Positions 1 to 8,365 of a DNA stretch of 36,875 bases are shown in pieces (position 1 is the stretch's first letter; every line of letters starts with the position of its first letter). The stretch spans positions 1 to 36,875 of the forward strand of contig CANOPF010000007.1 in the NCBI GenBank assembly GCA_947568535.1, given 5' to 3'. This DNA is from an uncultured Clostridium sp. GTDB lineage: Bacteria; Bacillota; Clostridia; TANB77; CAG-508. The notes under the pieces were generated by a model, which worked only from the letters and a program-made list of their open reading frames with translations, was not told where the DNA came from and ran no database searches. The translations under genes and the position numbers were made by a program.

Positions 1-173
1 CCAATTTTAATTGTTTTTCCTGCTATTTTCATTCCTTTTACAATAGTGTTTACTCCTTTGTATTCTCTTTTTTCGCCTATTTCTGAAAAATCTACTCTAA
101 ACTTTTCCTTTTGTTCTTCTTTTCTTCTTTCTTGCCATTTTTCTAATTCTTCCCAATCTTCTTTATTTCCCAT
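1..173 (-). CDS. Hypothetical protein, 3' end outside the window
   Basis: The frame opens at an ATG (171-173) behind a GAGGG ribosome site and stays open to the window edge for 57 codons. The first part is very charged (rich in Glu, Lys and Arg, starting MGNKEDWEEL) and the later part is more ordinary (VNTIVKGMKIAGKTIKIG). I do not recognise a family. It is the last gene seen in the leftward array and follows an extended -10 promoter at 220-228, so it may form its own transcription unit. Confidence 0.6.
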   Translation of the reverse strand, partial: MGNKEDWEELEKWQERRKEEQKEKFRVDFSEIGEKREYKGVNTIVKGMKIAGKTIKI

Positions 174-219
174 ATTTTATCCCTCTAATCTTCACTACAA
201 ATGACTACTTCTTGTTTGT

Positions 220-228
220 ATTATAACA
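220..228 (-). promoter_or_regulatory. Extended -10 promoter for the leftmost gene
   Basis: On the minus strand the bases read TGTTATAAT, a perfect TATAAT with the TGn extension. No good -35 lies 17 bp upstream, which is usual for extended -10 promoters. It sits about 47 bp before the ATG at 173. The same TGn-TATAAT form occurs at 651-659 and 4291-4299, which supports it. Confidence 0.5.
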
Positions 229-230
229 AA

Positions 231-250
231 GGACAGGTAATTATCTGCCC
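231..250 (-). terminator. Weak hairpin after the small membrane protein gene
   Basis: GGGCAG and CTGTCC on the minus strand pair over six bases (one G-U) around an 8-base loop, followed by TTTGTTAT. It lies 17 bases past the stop of the 268-612 gene. The U-tract is interrupted and overlaps the next promoter, so it is a weak terminator at best. Confidence 0.3.
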
Positions 251-267
251 TACTTATTAATTTTATT

Positions 268-612
268 TTATTCAATAACTCCTGCTATACATTTATTAAA
301 CATATACATTTCTATACTTATTATTTGCTCATTTTCTTTTGTTACATCTTTTTTTACATTTACTTTATAGCCTAATCCTTGATATATTATTGTTTTATAT
401 GTCAAATCTGTTTCTTCCATTTTTATTGCAAATATTGGCTCTCTAAAGCTATGTACTCTGTTCATATCTATTGATAATATGATACAATATAAAGTTACTA
501 TAATTATTATAATAGATAACACTATTTTTAAAGTTTTTTTACAAAATTTAATTACCAAAAGCATTGCTAACAATAATATTATAAAAATTCCTATCATAAA
601 AATTCCTATCAT
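268..612 (-). CDS. Small membrane protein, unknown function
   Basis: This 114-residue protein has two hydrophobic N-terminal segments (about residues 1-23 and 28-48), consistent with a membrane hairpin or a signal anchor plus one helix. A polar domain of about 65 residues follows and includes the stretch TIIYQGLGYKVNV. The start at 612 is set by AGGAGG seven bases upstream. The first 10 residues are two copies of MIGIF encoded by a 15-bp tandem repeat. A clear promoter (651-679) gives it a separate transcription unit. The C-terminal part resembles short exported domains found in many Firmicutes, but I cannot assign a family. Confidence 0.65.
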   Translation of the reverse strand: MIGIFMIGIFIILLLAMLLVIKFCKKTLKIVLSIIIIIVTLYCIILSIDMNRVHSFREPIFAIKMEETDLTYKTIIYQGLGYKVNVKKDVTKENEQIISIEMYMFNKCIAGVIE

Positions 613-622
613 AAAAATTCCT
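581..622. repeat. 15-bp tandem repeat spanning a start codon
   Basis: Two full copies of ATAAAAATTCCTATC (581-595, 596-610) and a third partial copy (611-622) run into the ribosome site of the 268-612 gene. On the coding strand each unit carries GGA, a short spacer and ATG, so each copy adds MIGIF and another possible start. Unit length is a multiple of three, so gain or loss keeps frame. Confidence 0.8.
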
Positions 623-650
623 CCTATTAGACAAATTACTTGTTATGATG

Positions 651-679
651 ATTATACCATAGAATAAAATAATTAACAA
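651..679 (-). promoter_or_regulatory. Promoter of the small membrane protein gene
   Basis: Minus strand: -35 TTGTTA (674-679), a spacer of exactly 17 bp, then -10 TATAAT (651-656) preceded by TGG, the extended -10 form. It lies 39 bp upstream of the ATG at 612. Confidence 0.7.
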
Positions 680-680
680 C

Positions 681-732
681 ATCAAAAAACAAAATGGTAC
701 TAACCCATCAAAAACAAAATGGTACTAACCCA
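681..732. repeat. Tandem copy of one arm of a terminator
   Basis: A 26-27 bp unit (ATCAAAAACAAAATGGTACT and the next six bases) occurs twice, at 681-707 and 707-732. It contains the left arm of the terminator stem at 716-753, so either copy could in principle pair with the single right arm. Confidence 0.75.
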
Positions 733-753
733 ACTTTGAGTTAGTACCATTTT
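716..753 (-). terminator. Strong terminator after the 766-939 gene
   Basis: AAAATGGTACTAAC (716-729) pairs perfectly over 14 bases with 740-753, loop of 10. On the minus strand the stem is followed by TTTTGTTTTTG, as expected for rho-independent termination of the upstream gene. T residues on the plus side make it possibly bidirectional. Confidence 0.8.
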
Positions 754-765
754 TCATCTTTTCTT

Positions 766-939
766 TTATTTAGAATAAACCACTCTTTTTATTTCACTAT
801 TTATTATTATCTTATTACCTATTGTAGTTCCATTGGAATCTACTATTTCTACAAAATACTCATTATTTTCTTTAATATCTAAAATCGTTGCTTTATTGTC
901 ATTCTTCAATTCTACTACATCAAATCTCTTATATCTCAT
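766..939 (-). CDS. Small conserved-type protein, unknown function
   Basis: The protein has 57 residues and starts MRYKRFDVVELKND. The frame is open from a GTG at 954, but GAGAGGG sits five bases before the ATG at 939, so I take 939 as the start. The pattern of short beta strands (FDVVELK, ATILDI, YFVEIVD, KIIIN, KRVVY) suggests a small all-beta fold like those of short DUF4926-type proteins. That is a resemblance only. It is encoded after the CHAP hydrolase and before a strong terminator, so it probably ends the sortase-hydrolase operon. Confidence 0.6.
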   Translation of the reverse strand: MRYKRFDVVELKNDNKATILDIKENNEYFVEIVDSNGTTIGNKIIINSEIKRVVYSK

Positions 940-989
940 TTGTTCCCTCTCCACTATTTACTTATATAACATTTTTTAAAATATTTCAA

Positions 990-2610
990 CTAATATAATG
1001 GTGTTCCATATCCTAATATGACACCACTATTTATATCATAATCTTTTTGTTTACACATATCTCCGCTTGAATTACCCTCTATTGTATAAACTCTGCCATT
1101 TTGTGTCTTTTCTACAATACCAACGTGATCTGCTTGTCCATCATTGCTATCTGCCCAATCAAAAAATATGATATCTCCGTGCTTTTGGGGTATAGCCTTG
1201 TTCTTGCCATAATCCACAAGTTTTAAACCAAGCAACTCCCTCACTTTCACAACCTGCAAATTTTGGAATAGTACCACTTTCTATATAACCACATTCGTTT
1301 GCACACCAACTGACAAAACAAGCACACCATTCTACTCTTGAATTAAAACCATACCAAGACCAGTAAGGTTGACCTCCAACATTTCCAACTTGTGCTAAAG
1401 CAACCTTTACAATATCACTACTTCCTGTTGATGTACCATATAAAACATAAGACCACATATAATTGTACTCATCTTTTTGTAATTCTGCTATTTGTTCTCT
1501 TTGTTTGCTATTGAAATTATACTTTTGTATCATTTCATCAACTGATTTATTTTGAATATCTATATATAAAATTTTTTTTTTAACTTTTTCTTTTTTCATA
1601 TTTCCTTTATCATCTGTTGTTTCAATTTCTTTTTCTTGTGTTTCTACTTTTGATGTTATAATATTCATCTCCCAAAATATAGTTTTCAGTTTGTTAATTT
1701 TATTATCATCAAGAGTTACAACATCTGCCCTATCATCTCCATTGCTTACTAAAACTGTATAAACACATAGAATATCTTTCCATTCTGCCCTATTAGACTT
1801 TATTTCATATTCATCGTGTTCGTTATTCTTTTGAATATCTGTAATTTTATTTGTAAATTCAATATTTATTTCACTTATTACAGAACTCATTGTTTTATCT
1901 CCTACACCATCTTCACTTGAAAAAAATATTCCAAATATAGAACTACAAATGAGTGCTATTAAGCATATTAAAATTATTATAACAAAGGCTACCCACCCTC
2001 CTGCTATAATTGCAGAAATAAGTGCTTTAGTTCCTGCAATTATTGCTTTAATTGTTGCAATAGTTGCTTTTACTGCCAATTTTATACCTTTAGCCGTTGC
2101 TTTTGCAGTAGCTTTCGCAATTTGATATGTTTTTTTTGCACCTTTTACAGTTGCTTTCGCAGTTTTTTTGCCTGTTTTATATGCCCCTTTTATAGTTTTC
2201 CCTGTTGTTTTATATGTTGCCTTTCCAGTTTGTTCTGCTTTTTTTATTGTTTTCTGTGATGTTTTAATATTTTGCCTTGCTGTCTTTTCAGCTTGTTTTA
2301 TACTTCTATTTTGTATCTTTTGTTTTATTTTTTGACTACCATTTTTTATATTTTGTATTGTTTCTCTTGTTGCTTTTCTTCCATATCTGTCAAAATTATT
2401 TATAGCTTTATCAGTTGCAATTCTTGTTTCTTTTGAAATTCTGTTTATACTGTAATTGTTAGGGTTTGTATCTTCATTTTCATTTGTATTGTTTCTTTCT
2501 TTTATGTTTATCAAATTATCTTTTAATTTTGTTTTATAAATTGCTTTCCTGTCTATTTTCTTTATGGGTATTTCATTTTTTTCTTTTTGCTTTATTTTTA
2601 TATCTGGCAC
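990..2610 (-). CDS. VirB1-like membrane-anchored CHAP/NlpC-type cell-wall hydrolase (one CGGA shift)
   Basis: The 539-residue protein opens the peptidoglycan for the conjugation channel. A Lys/Thr/Ala-rich cytoplasmic part (residues 1-190) precedes a membrane helix (about 200-230) and an extracellular region. The catalytic C-terminal domain shows WCACFVSWCANECG with the expected catalytic Cys and DHVGIVE with the expected His. The reading frame is continuous only if CGGA at 1176-1179 is read as Gly478. This gives PKAGDIIFFDW, the normal family sequence, in place of a premature stop after PKARRYHIF. AGGAGG lies eight bases before the GTG at 2610, so I prefer this to the GTG at 2619, which overlaps the ribosome site. 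It follows the sortase closely in one operon. Domain and role: high confidence. Confidence 0.88.
1176..1179 (-). other. Quadruplet/shift site CGGA in the CHAP hydrolase
   Basis: Frame: AAA GCA CGGA GAT ATC. Reading CGGA as Gly478 joins the anchor and front half of the catalytic domain to the half carrying the catalytic His. Without it the protein stops eight codons later. Confidence 0.85.
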
Positions 2611-2622
2611 ATATAACACCTC

Positions 2623-3348
2623 CTACATACTTTTTCTTGCAACAACTACTAATCTTCCATTTTGATTTGAATATTCACAAGTTGATAATGTTATAAGTTT
2701 ATCTCCATATACTGCTATTTCTTCTGTATCATAAAAAGAAAGCTCTTTACACTTATCTACAAATGTATTGAACTCTCTTTCATTTTCTGCATCATAAAAT
2801 TTGTAATATTGAAAACCTGTATATGCAACTGTTTTAAATACTGCAATTATTTTATATTCTGCTTTTTTCTTCATTGTATAAAATTTTATGTTTTTGTGGT
2901 TATTGTAATATTCTTTTGATTTATAATTTTCTAACTCTCCAAACATTTTATTTCCGTTTATGTGATGACCATATATTATTAAGTTATCACTATTTTCTAT
3001 ATTGCAATTTTCTGCTATATATGGTGTCCCTAAAATTGAATATTGCTTGTAAAAATTTCTTCTTAAATAATAATTTGGTCTTTCTTTTGTTTGCATTATT
3101 GGATAATCTATATTAGTATTTTCTATTTTTATCCAACCTACAATATCATTGTTAATTTTATATAGTTCTTTCATATTTACTACATCTTCTTTTGTATCTT
3201 CTGCATTTTCTTTTGCAACATCTATTATTTCTTCAAATATTTCTTCTTGTTCATATTCTTCTTTTTTATCTTTAAAAATAAAAAAAATACTAATAAGCAT
3301 TATGCCTATTAGTAATAACACAAATAATATTTTTATAATTTTCTTCAA
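2623..3348 (-). CDS. Class B sortase
   Basis: This 241-residue transpeptidase would attach surface proteins to peptidoglycan outside the membrane. It has an N-terminal membrane anchor (residues 6-27), then the SrtB fold. Visible motifs are WIKIENTNIDYPIMQ, the catalytic His in YGHHINGNKMFGEL, the catalytic Cys in LSTCEYS and the Arg in NGRLVVVARK. The start is a TTG at 3348 behind GGAAGTG. A promoter (3493-3521) and a structured leader precede it, and the CHAP hydrolase follows after three bases. The likely substrate is the adhesin at 27055-31504, whose restored TPKTG motif is close to the (S/P)PxTG type used by the class B sortase of Clostridioides difficile. Confidence 0.9.
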   Translation of the reverse strand: MKKIIKILFVLLLIGIMLISIFFIFKDKKEEYEQEEIFEEIIDVAKENAEDTKEDVVNMKELYKINNDIVGWIKIENTNIDYPIMQTKERPNYYLRRNFYKQYSILGTPYIAENCNIENSDNLIIYGHHINGNKMFGELENYKSKEYYNNHKNIKFYTMKKKAEYKIIAVFKTVAYTGFQYYKFYDAENEREFNTFVDKCKELSFYDTEEIAVYGDKLITLSTCEYSNQNGRLVVVARKSM

Positions 3349-3395
3349 ACTTTATCACTTCCAATCACTAAAATGTTTTTTGTTTTATAAACGAC

Positions 3396-3466
3396 TAATG
3401 GCTAGTGATTTCTCACTAGCCATTAAACATAGCAATTACTGAAACTTTCGTTTCAAACATAGCAAT
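3396..3466 (-). promoter_or_regulatory. Structured 5' leader: two repeat-plus-GAAA-hairpin units
   Basis: In the minus-strand RNA, ATTGCTATGTTT occurs twice (3455-3466 and 3425-3436). Each copy is followed by a hairpin capped by GAAA, a GNRA tetraloop. The stems are a 6-bp TGAAAC/GTTTCA (3440-3455) and a perfect 13-bp stem (3396-3408 with 3413-3425). No U-tract follows either, so this is not a simple terminator. It lies inside the leader that starts near 3486 and ends at the sortase TTG (3348). It could be a protein-binding or translational control RNA, or a processing site. No known riboswitch class is recognised. Confidence 0.6.
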
Positions 3467-3492
3467 CTTTATTGATTACTTTTTATAATACT

Positions 3493-3521
3493 ATGATACT
3501 ATATTTTACTTCAAAAGTCAA
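3493..3521 (-). promoter_or_regulatory. Promoter of the sortase-hydrolase operon
   Basis: Minus strand: -35 TTGACT (3516-3521), 17-bp spacer, -10 TATCAT (3493-3498). Transcription would start near 3486 and produce a leader of about 138 bases containing the paired hairpins. Confidence 0.7.
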
Positions 3522-3531
3522 TTATTTATAC

Positions 3532-4257
3532 CTAAAATTCTTCACTAATTTTTTTAGATATTTCATTCATATATTCTCCGTCTATTCTTCCTATTGTCCC
3601 AGAAAAATTCAACCTTAATAAACTAACTTTTCTTATTCTTGTTATATTTGCCCATCTCATCATCTTTTTAAATCCACTTATATCATTTAATTGTACAATT
3701 TCCGTAATCTTATTTTTTCTTGCTTCGCATTCTTTTTCTGATATTTTACCATCTGCAAGTATTTTTTCTAATTTTTCATATTCTATTGGTTTTTTTGATG
3801 ATACAGGTAGCACAAATAAATCTTTATCAAAATTCTTCAATATAACTGCTGGATGCATTCCTCCAAATTCATTTCCTATATTAAAGCCAAAATCTATCCA
3901 AACTACATTGCCTCTTTTTAGCACAGCTTTTTTTGTAATTAACATTGTATCTTCATAAGAAATATTAGTATTATTAAAAACATAATAATTTTTTTGACGA
4001 ATATAGTTATTATCAATTATCTGTTTTAAATTTTTATTTGCCTTTTTATAGCTAAATTCATCTATCTTGTACTTTGGCAATGTATATTTTACTATATTTT
4101 TATAAATATAATTATCATCTTTTTCATTTTCTATTTTATCTGTTTTTGACTCTATCCACGAAAAATATAACTTACCTCGTTTTAAATCGTTCTCTGAAGT
4201 TAATAATTTTTTAAATTGTCTTAATTTCTTTAGACAACTTACATATACTTTTTTCAA
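3532..4257 (-). CDS. PemK/MazF-family toxin-like protein with N-terminal extension
   Basis: The C-terminal half (from about residue 113) has the MazF/PemK core: KRGNVVWIDFGFNIG followed by a segment ending HPAVILKN, then LFVLPVSSKKP and KITEIVQLNDIS. Members of this family are usually mRNA interferases. The first 110 residues are Lys-rich and unlike normal MazF, which is only about 110-120 residues in total. The start is a TTG at 4257, with AGGAG ten bases upstream and an extended -10 promoter at 4291-4299. No antitoxin-sized gene adjoins it. It interrupts the transfer genes between virB4 and the sortase. The N-terminal half might neutralise or target the toxin, but this is inference. It could also be a non-toxic relative. 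Confidence 0.75.
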   Translation of the reverse strand: MKKVYVSCLKKLRQFKKLLTSENDLKRGKLYFSWIESKTDKIENEKDDNYIYKNIVKYTLPKYKIDEFSYKKANKNLKQIIDNNYIRQKNYYVFNNTNISYEDTMLITKKAVLKRGNVVWIDFGFNIGNEFGGMHPAVILKNFDKDLFVLPVSSKKPIEYEKLEKILADGKISEKECEARKNKITEIVQLNDISGFKKMMRWANITRIRKVSLLRLNFSGTIGRIDGEYMNEISKKISEEF

Positions 4258-4290
4258 TTATATAGTTCTCCTTTTTTTTCTTTTTCTACA

Positions 4291-4299
4291 ATTATACCA
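4291..4299 (-). promoter_or_regulatory. Extended -10 promoter of the MazF-like gene
   Basis: The minus strand reads TGGTATAAT, a perfect extended -10, 34 bp before the TTG start at 4257. No strong -35 is visible. Confidence 0.6.
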
Positions 4300-4335
4300 C
4301 ATATTTTGATAAATTCCATATATAAATAATATTTT

Positions 4336-6682
4336 TTATAAAACTTCTTTCGGCTTCGTTGTCATTAGTTTATATAGTTCTGTGTTTTTTGGAAATTTAT
4401 TTTCAAATGGCACTATTGAATTTCTTACTTTTATTAGTCCCGCTCCTATTCCAGAGTTTGTAATAAAATTCAATTCTGTATCTGGTATATGCAATAATTC
4501 GGCTAGTTTATCTCTATCTGATGTTGATTGATTTAACATTATTATAAGTTCACTATTAGATAGCATCAATTTTGCTTTTTTATTTTCTATTATTTCCTCT
4601 ATATTTTGCGTAATTCCAGTTGCACACCCTCCGTATTTTCTTATTCTTTTCCATAGTTTACTCATAAATAATGAAGTATATTGATGTTGGAATAACAAGT
4701 ATATTTCATCTATGAAAATATATGTTGTTTTTCCTGCTTTCCTATTTTTTGAAATTCTATTGATGATATTGTCTAATATAACAAGCATTCCTACTGGCAT
4801 TAGTTGCTCTCCCAAATCAATTATATCATAGCAAATTAGTCTATTGTTTACTTGCACATTAGTTGGTTTTGCAAAAGTGTTCAAACTTCCCTTTGTAAAT
4901 AATTCTATTGATAATGCTATATCTTTTGCTTGTCTTTCATCTTGTTTTAATAACACTTGTCTAAAATCTTCAAGTGTTGGTGCTACTCCTTGATAATTTC
5001 TATCTTTATAATCTGCATATACTTCTTTTACACACCTATCTATCAATGTTTTATGACCACTTATTTCTGTATCATTTCCCATTATTTGCTCACATAAAGA
5101 TAATACAAACTCTGCCTTGTCTTTTGTTGGGTCTTTTCCCTCGCCATAGTTTTGATTTATGTCTAAAGCATTTATATGATTATTGCTATTTGCTGATATT
5201 TTAATTACCTCTCCACCTAAATTTTGAATAAGTGATTTGTATTCCGCTTCTGGATCAATAATAATTATATCTGCATCTTTATCTTTTAATGCTATTTCTG
5301 TTATTTCTTGTTTAGCAGTAAAACTTTTTCCACTACCGACTTACACCCAAAATAAAAGAGTTACCATTTAGCAACTCGTGTCTATTTATTAGTATCATAT
5401 TTTTTGAAATAACATTTTTTCCATAGTAAATTCCGTGTGTATCTTGTACCTCTTGTACTTTCATTGGCATAAATACAGATAAACTCTCGGTTGTTAATGT
5501 TCTTGTTACTTCTATCTTTTTTACACCATAAGGCATTACTGTATTTAGTCCATCTAATTGTTGGTACTTTAATTCTCCTAACTGACATAGATGTTTTCCT
5601 GCTATGCTCTTTAATGTTTCTGTGTCATTGTCAAGTTCTTCTTTTGTATCTGCAGTATGCACAATAGTTATTGTTGCTAGAAACATTTTCTGGTCGCGTG
5701 TTACTAGGTCATCCAAAAACTCTTTGCTTTCTTCTCTTTGTTTTTGTAACTCGTATGGTATTTCTGCTGAAAAGTTATTGTTTTCATTTTGACTTTTTTG
5801 CCACCTTGCAATATTAGTTTCTACACCCATTCTTTTATTCTCTGCCATTTTTATTGCTTCTTCCATTGGAACTGGTTTCATATCTATACTTAACATCATA
5901 TTTTTATTTAATTCTGTTAGTTCTGATATAATATCATCTCTAATAAAGTTTGCAAACTCTTTTATAAATAATACTCTACCATATCTATTACCCATTTTGA
6001 AATAATCTGTTTTAAATTCAAAAGTGTCTGGACAAATATAATCTTTAAAACTATGTCCTTTTTGCATTGTTGCTTTCATATCAAAACTATACAAATCTTC
6101 TTCGCCACTTCTAAAGAAATCATAAAATATTCTTAATCTTTCCTTTATATCTAATTCTGTTAGTTTTGAATCAAGTTTTGCAAACGAATTTCCTAGTTCT
6201 GTTTCTGTCCTATTAAAATAATTATTTGCATCTTCAAGGTGTTTCTTATCAATAGTAATAGTTAAAAACTTATCTTGTATAATACCTTGTGCTTCTGTTG
6301 AGTTATGCAATAACATATCATTGATTTCTTTTCTATATTTTGTTAGTTTATCATTTCCTACTGGTATTTTTACTTTATTTTCAAAGTCAATTTTATTCAA
6401 TTTTCTATTGATTATTGTTATTTTGGGAAAACACGCATAATCAAGTAAATTTAATATGCTTCCATATCCTAAAAACATTCTTTCTTGTTCTTCTCGCCCT
6501 GCTACCATATAGTTTATATCTTTAAATCTAAATGTTTTTGAATATTTATTCCACCCAACTTGAAATGTTCCATCTTCGTATATTTTCTTTATTGGTATTG
6601 CTTGTTGCACACTTCTTGGTACTTTGTTGCTTTCCTTTTCTTTTTTTATTTTTAGCATTTCTAATATTTTTTGTAGTTTCAC
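4336..6682 (-). CDS. virB4: VirB4-type conjugation ATPase (one CGGT shift in the P-loop)
   Basis: The 781-residue ATPase powers type IV secretion at the inner face of the membrane. The N-terminal VirB4/CagE region runs to about residue 430. The P-loop GVSGSGKS (446-453) and the Walker B TYIFIDEIYLLF follow in the second half. The frame breaks exactly inside the P-loop. CGGT at 5335-5338, read as Gly449, restores GVSGSGKSFTAKQEI and a single frame. Read conventionally, the protein ends after GVSR and has no ATPase site. The GTG start (6682), eight bases after GGAGG, overlaps the PrgI gene, so the two are translationally coupled. Family assignment is secure. Confidence 0.93.
5335..5338 (-). other. 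Quadruplet/shift site CGGT in the VirB4 P-loop
   Basis: Frame: GTA AGT CGGT AGT GGA AAA. CGGT becomes Gly449, an invariant Walker A glycine. The next glycine in the same loop uses an ordinary GGA, so the site choice is not simply a property of the motif. Confidence 0.9.
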
Positions 6683-7037
6683 TTTTCATTTCCTCCTTTT
6701 CAATTCTCTTATACTCTGGTTTTAAAAGTTCATAATACATATTTTCTGGTTTGAATAATAATACTTTTGGCATTAAAATTTCTGATTTTATAAAGGCTAT
6801 TATAAATTTTTCTGCTGTCATTCCATTGTATTTAACAAATCCTAATACAGCAAATGGAACAGCACCTAATATACATACCCACGATAGAGTTTCTAACCCC
6901 ATATAGTTTCTTAACAAGAAATACAATAATACTGCTACTCCACAAGCAAGTAGAGAAAATATAAATTGCCTCATAGATAGTCCAAAAAATATTGATTCTT
7001 TATATTCTCTTATCTCTTTGTTTATTTTTATTTCCAT
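6546..7037 (-). CDS. prgI: PrgI family (VirB3-like) membrane protein
   Basis: The 163-residue protein begins MEIKINKEIREYKESIFFGLSM, typical of PrgI proteins of Gram-positive conjugation systems. Two adjoining membrane helices (about residues 25-45 and 51-70) and a basic C-terminal tail follow. It is a VirB3 analogue that works with VirB4 at the membrane. The ATG at 7037 lies four bases after the upstream stop, with GGGGG as ribosome site. Its 3' end overlaps the start of virB4 by 137 bases. The tail inside the overlap (Lys/Asn-rich) is likely poorly constrained. Confidence 0.88.
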   Translation of the reverse strand: MEIKINKEIREYKESIFFGLSMRQFIFSLLACGVAVLLYFLLRNYMGLETLSWVCILGAVPFAVLGFVKYNGMTAEKFIIAFIKSEILMPKVLLFKPENMYYELLKPEYKRIEKEEMKSETTKNIRNAKNKKRKGKQQSTKKCATSNTNKENIRRWNISSWVE

Positions 7038-7040
7038 TTG

Positions 7041-7910
7041 CTATCTTGCCCCCTTTATTCTTGCCATTTGTTGTTCTAATGATGCTACTTGTCTATTAAA
7101 TTCATCATTTACACCTTTAAATATATCTCGCATATATTCGTGTATTTTTGTGCTACTTCTTTTATTTGTTGTAACTCTGTATGAATAATTACCAGTTGCA
7201 AAATCATAATCTACTAACCTATTATTTATAAAGCCTTGTGTTGCAAGTGGAATTTTTATTCCATATCGTTTTGCTAAATATAAAAAGCAATTTTGAGTTG
7301 TTAGTCCGTTTTCATAGTTATTGTTTTTATAATATTCTAAATCTTGTGATTCCACATTTTTGTTATATCTAATTTGTGTTTTTATCTTTTCAACATCACT
7401 TTCAAATTTGTTATTAACTTTCTCAACTTTTGCTTTCTGTTCATCTTCTATTCTTTTTTTATTTGCTTCGCTTTCTTGTCTATTTTTTTGTATTATTGTT
7501 TCTCTACATACTTTTGCTTTTTCATAAATTTCTGGATAGTATATTGAAACATACTTTAATTCACACATATTAAAATATCTACCATTTTCAACTTTCTTAT
7601 AAAAAAAATCTTTTAAATTTATTTTAGATAATTTCTCCATAACATTTCTGCAATAAACTGTACTTTCAACAAGAGTTTGGTCTAAAACTGCATTTATAAA
7701 ATGTTCAAATTCTATTCCTGCAATATTCATTTTCCAATATTCATTGTTTTTATCTTTTATTAGCATTTCTTGAAATCTCTCATCTCGTTCTGTCTTTAAT
7801 ACTGCAAATTCTTGACCTTGATAATCAACTTTTGAAACAATTTTATTTGCTTTTATTAGTTTATTATCTTCAATAATCCATACTTTCTCTATATTATCTC
7901 GTACTACCAT
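7041..7910 (-). CDS. Coiled-coil protein of the transfer operon, unknown
   Basis: This 289-residue soluble protein starts MVVRDNIEKVWIIEDNK, with AGGAG before the ATG at 7910. Its N-terminal region has beta-rich repeats around residues 10-60. A strongly charged coiled coil lies at about 140-185 (Glu/Lys/Ala-rich), and a second short helix precedes the C-terminus. I do not recognise a family. It lies between a small unknown gene and prgI, within the VirB6-VirB4 block, so a role in assembly or regulation of the channel is possible but not shown. Confidence 0.7.
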   Translation of the reverse strand: MVVRDNIEKVWIIEDNKLIKANKIVSKVDYQGQEFAVLKTERDERFQEMLIKDKNNEYWKMNIAGIEFEHFINAVLDQTLVESTVYCRNVMEKLSKINLKDFFYKKVENGRYFNMCELKYVSIYYPEIYEKAKVCRETIIQKNRQESEANKKRIEDEQKAKVEKVNNKFESDVEKIKTQIRYNKNVESQDLEYYKNNNYENGLTTQNCFLYLAKRYGIKIPLATQGFINNRLVDYDFATGNYSYRVTTNKRSSTKIHEYMRDIFKGVNDEFNRQVASLEQQMARIKGAR

Positions 7911-7922
7911 AACTACTCCTTT

Positions 7923-8354
7923 CTATCTTTCTTTATCTTTCTTCTTTTCATTAGTTTCTTTAATATTATCTAATTTCTTTTTTGTTGCTTCATATTCTGC
8001 TTCTGTTAAATAACTATACAATTTCAAAAAATTGTCTTTACTTAATTCAACAAAATCCCTCATTTTCTCTTTATCATCAATAAAATCTAAATTTTTTTCA
8101 TCTTTTTTTATTTTTGAATATAATACTTCTTTTGGTGCAATTTCTTCTAATTGTATCATTCCATATTTACTTTTAGAAATTTTACATATATCATCTAATT
8201 CTAAATAGCCTAATAATGCATTTAAACTTTCTAATAAAGCATCTTCATTGCTATAATATGGTCCTCCACCATCTCCACCGTGATAAATAACTTCTTGCAA
8301 AACTCTATCAAGATATTTAATTGTCTGTCTTTTATTTATACTACTGTTTTTAAT
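7923..8354 (-). CDS. Small acidic transfer-operon protein, probable ATT start
   Basis: A start at the TTG at 8300 would give 125 residues, but no ribosome site precedes it. The frame is open upstream to AGGAGG at 8362-8367, and the first usable codon after a seven-base gap is ATT at 8354 (ATA at 8357 is the alternative). The 143-residue product then begins with KNSSINKRQTIKYLDRV after the initiator. A Gly-rich piece (HGGDGGGPYYS) and an acidic, helical C-terminal half follow. No family is recognised. The ribosome site overlaps the 3' end of virB6, so the genes look coupled. ATT starts are rare and this one is inferred from spacing only. Confidence 0.6.
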   Translation of the reverse strand: MKNSSINKRQTIKYLDRVLQEVIYHGGDGGGPYYSNEDALLESLNALLGYLELDDICKISKSKYGMIQLEEIAPKEVLYSKIKKDEKNLDFIDDKEKMRDFVELSKDNFLKLYSYLTEAEYEATKKKLDNIKETNEKKKDKER

Positions 8355-8365
8355 TATTTTTCCTC

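Noticed and set aside
3396..3466. CRISPR repeat or tracrRNA-like element
   Set aside because: Only two 12-base repeats, no spacer pattern and no cas genes. A structured leader fits better.
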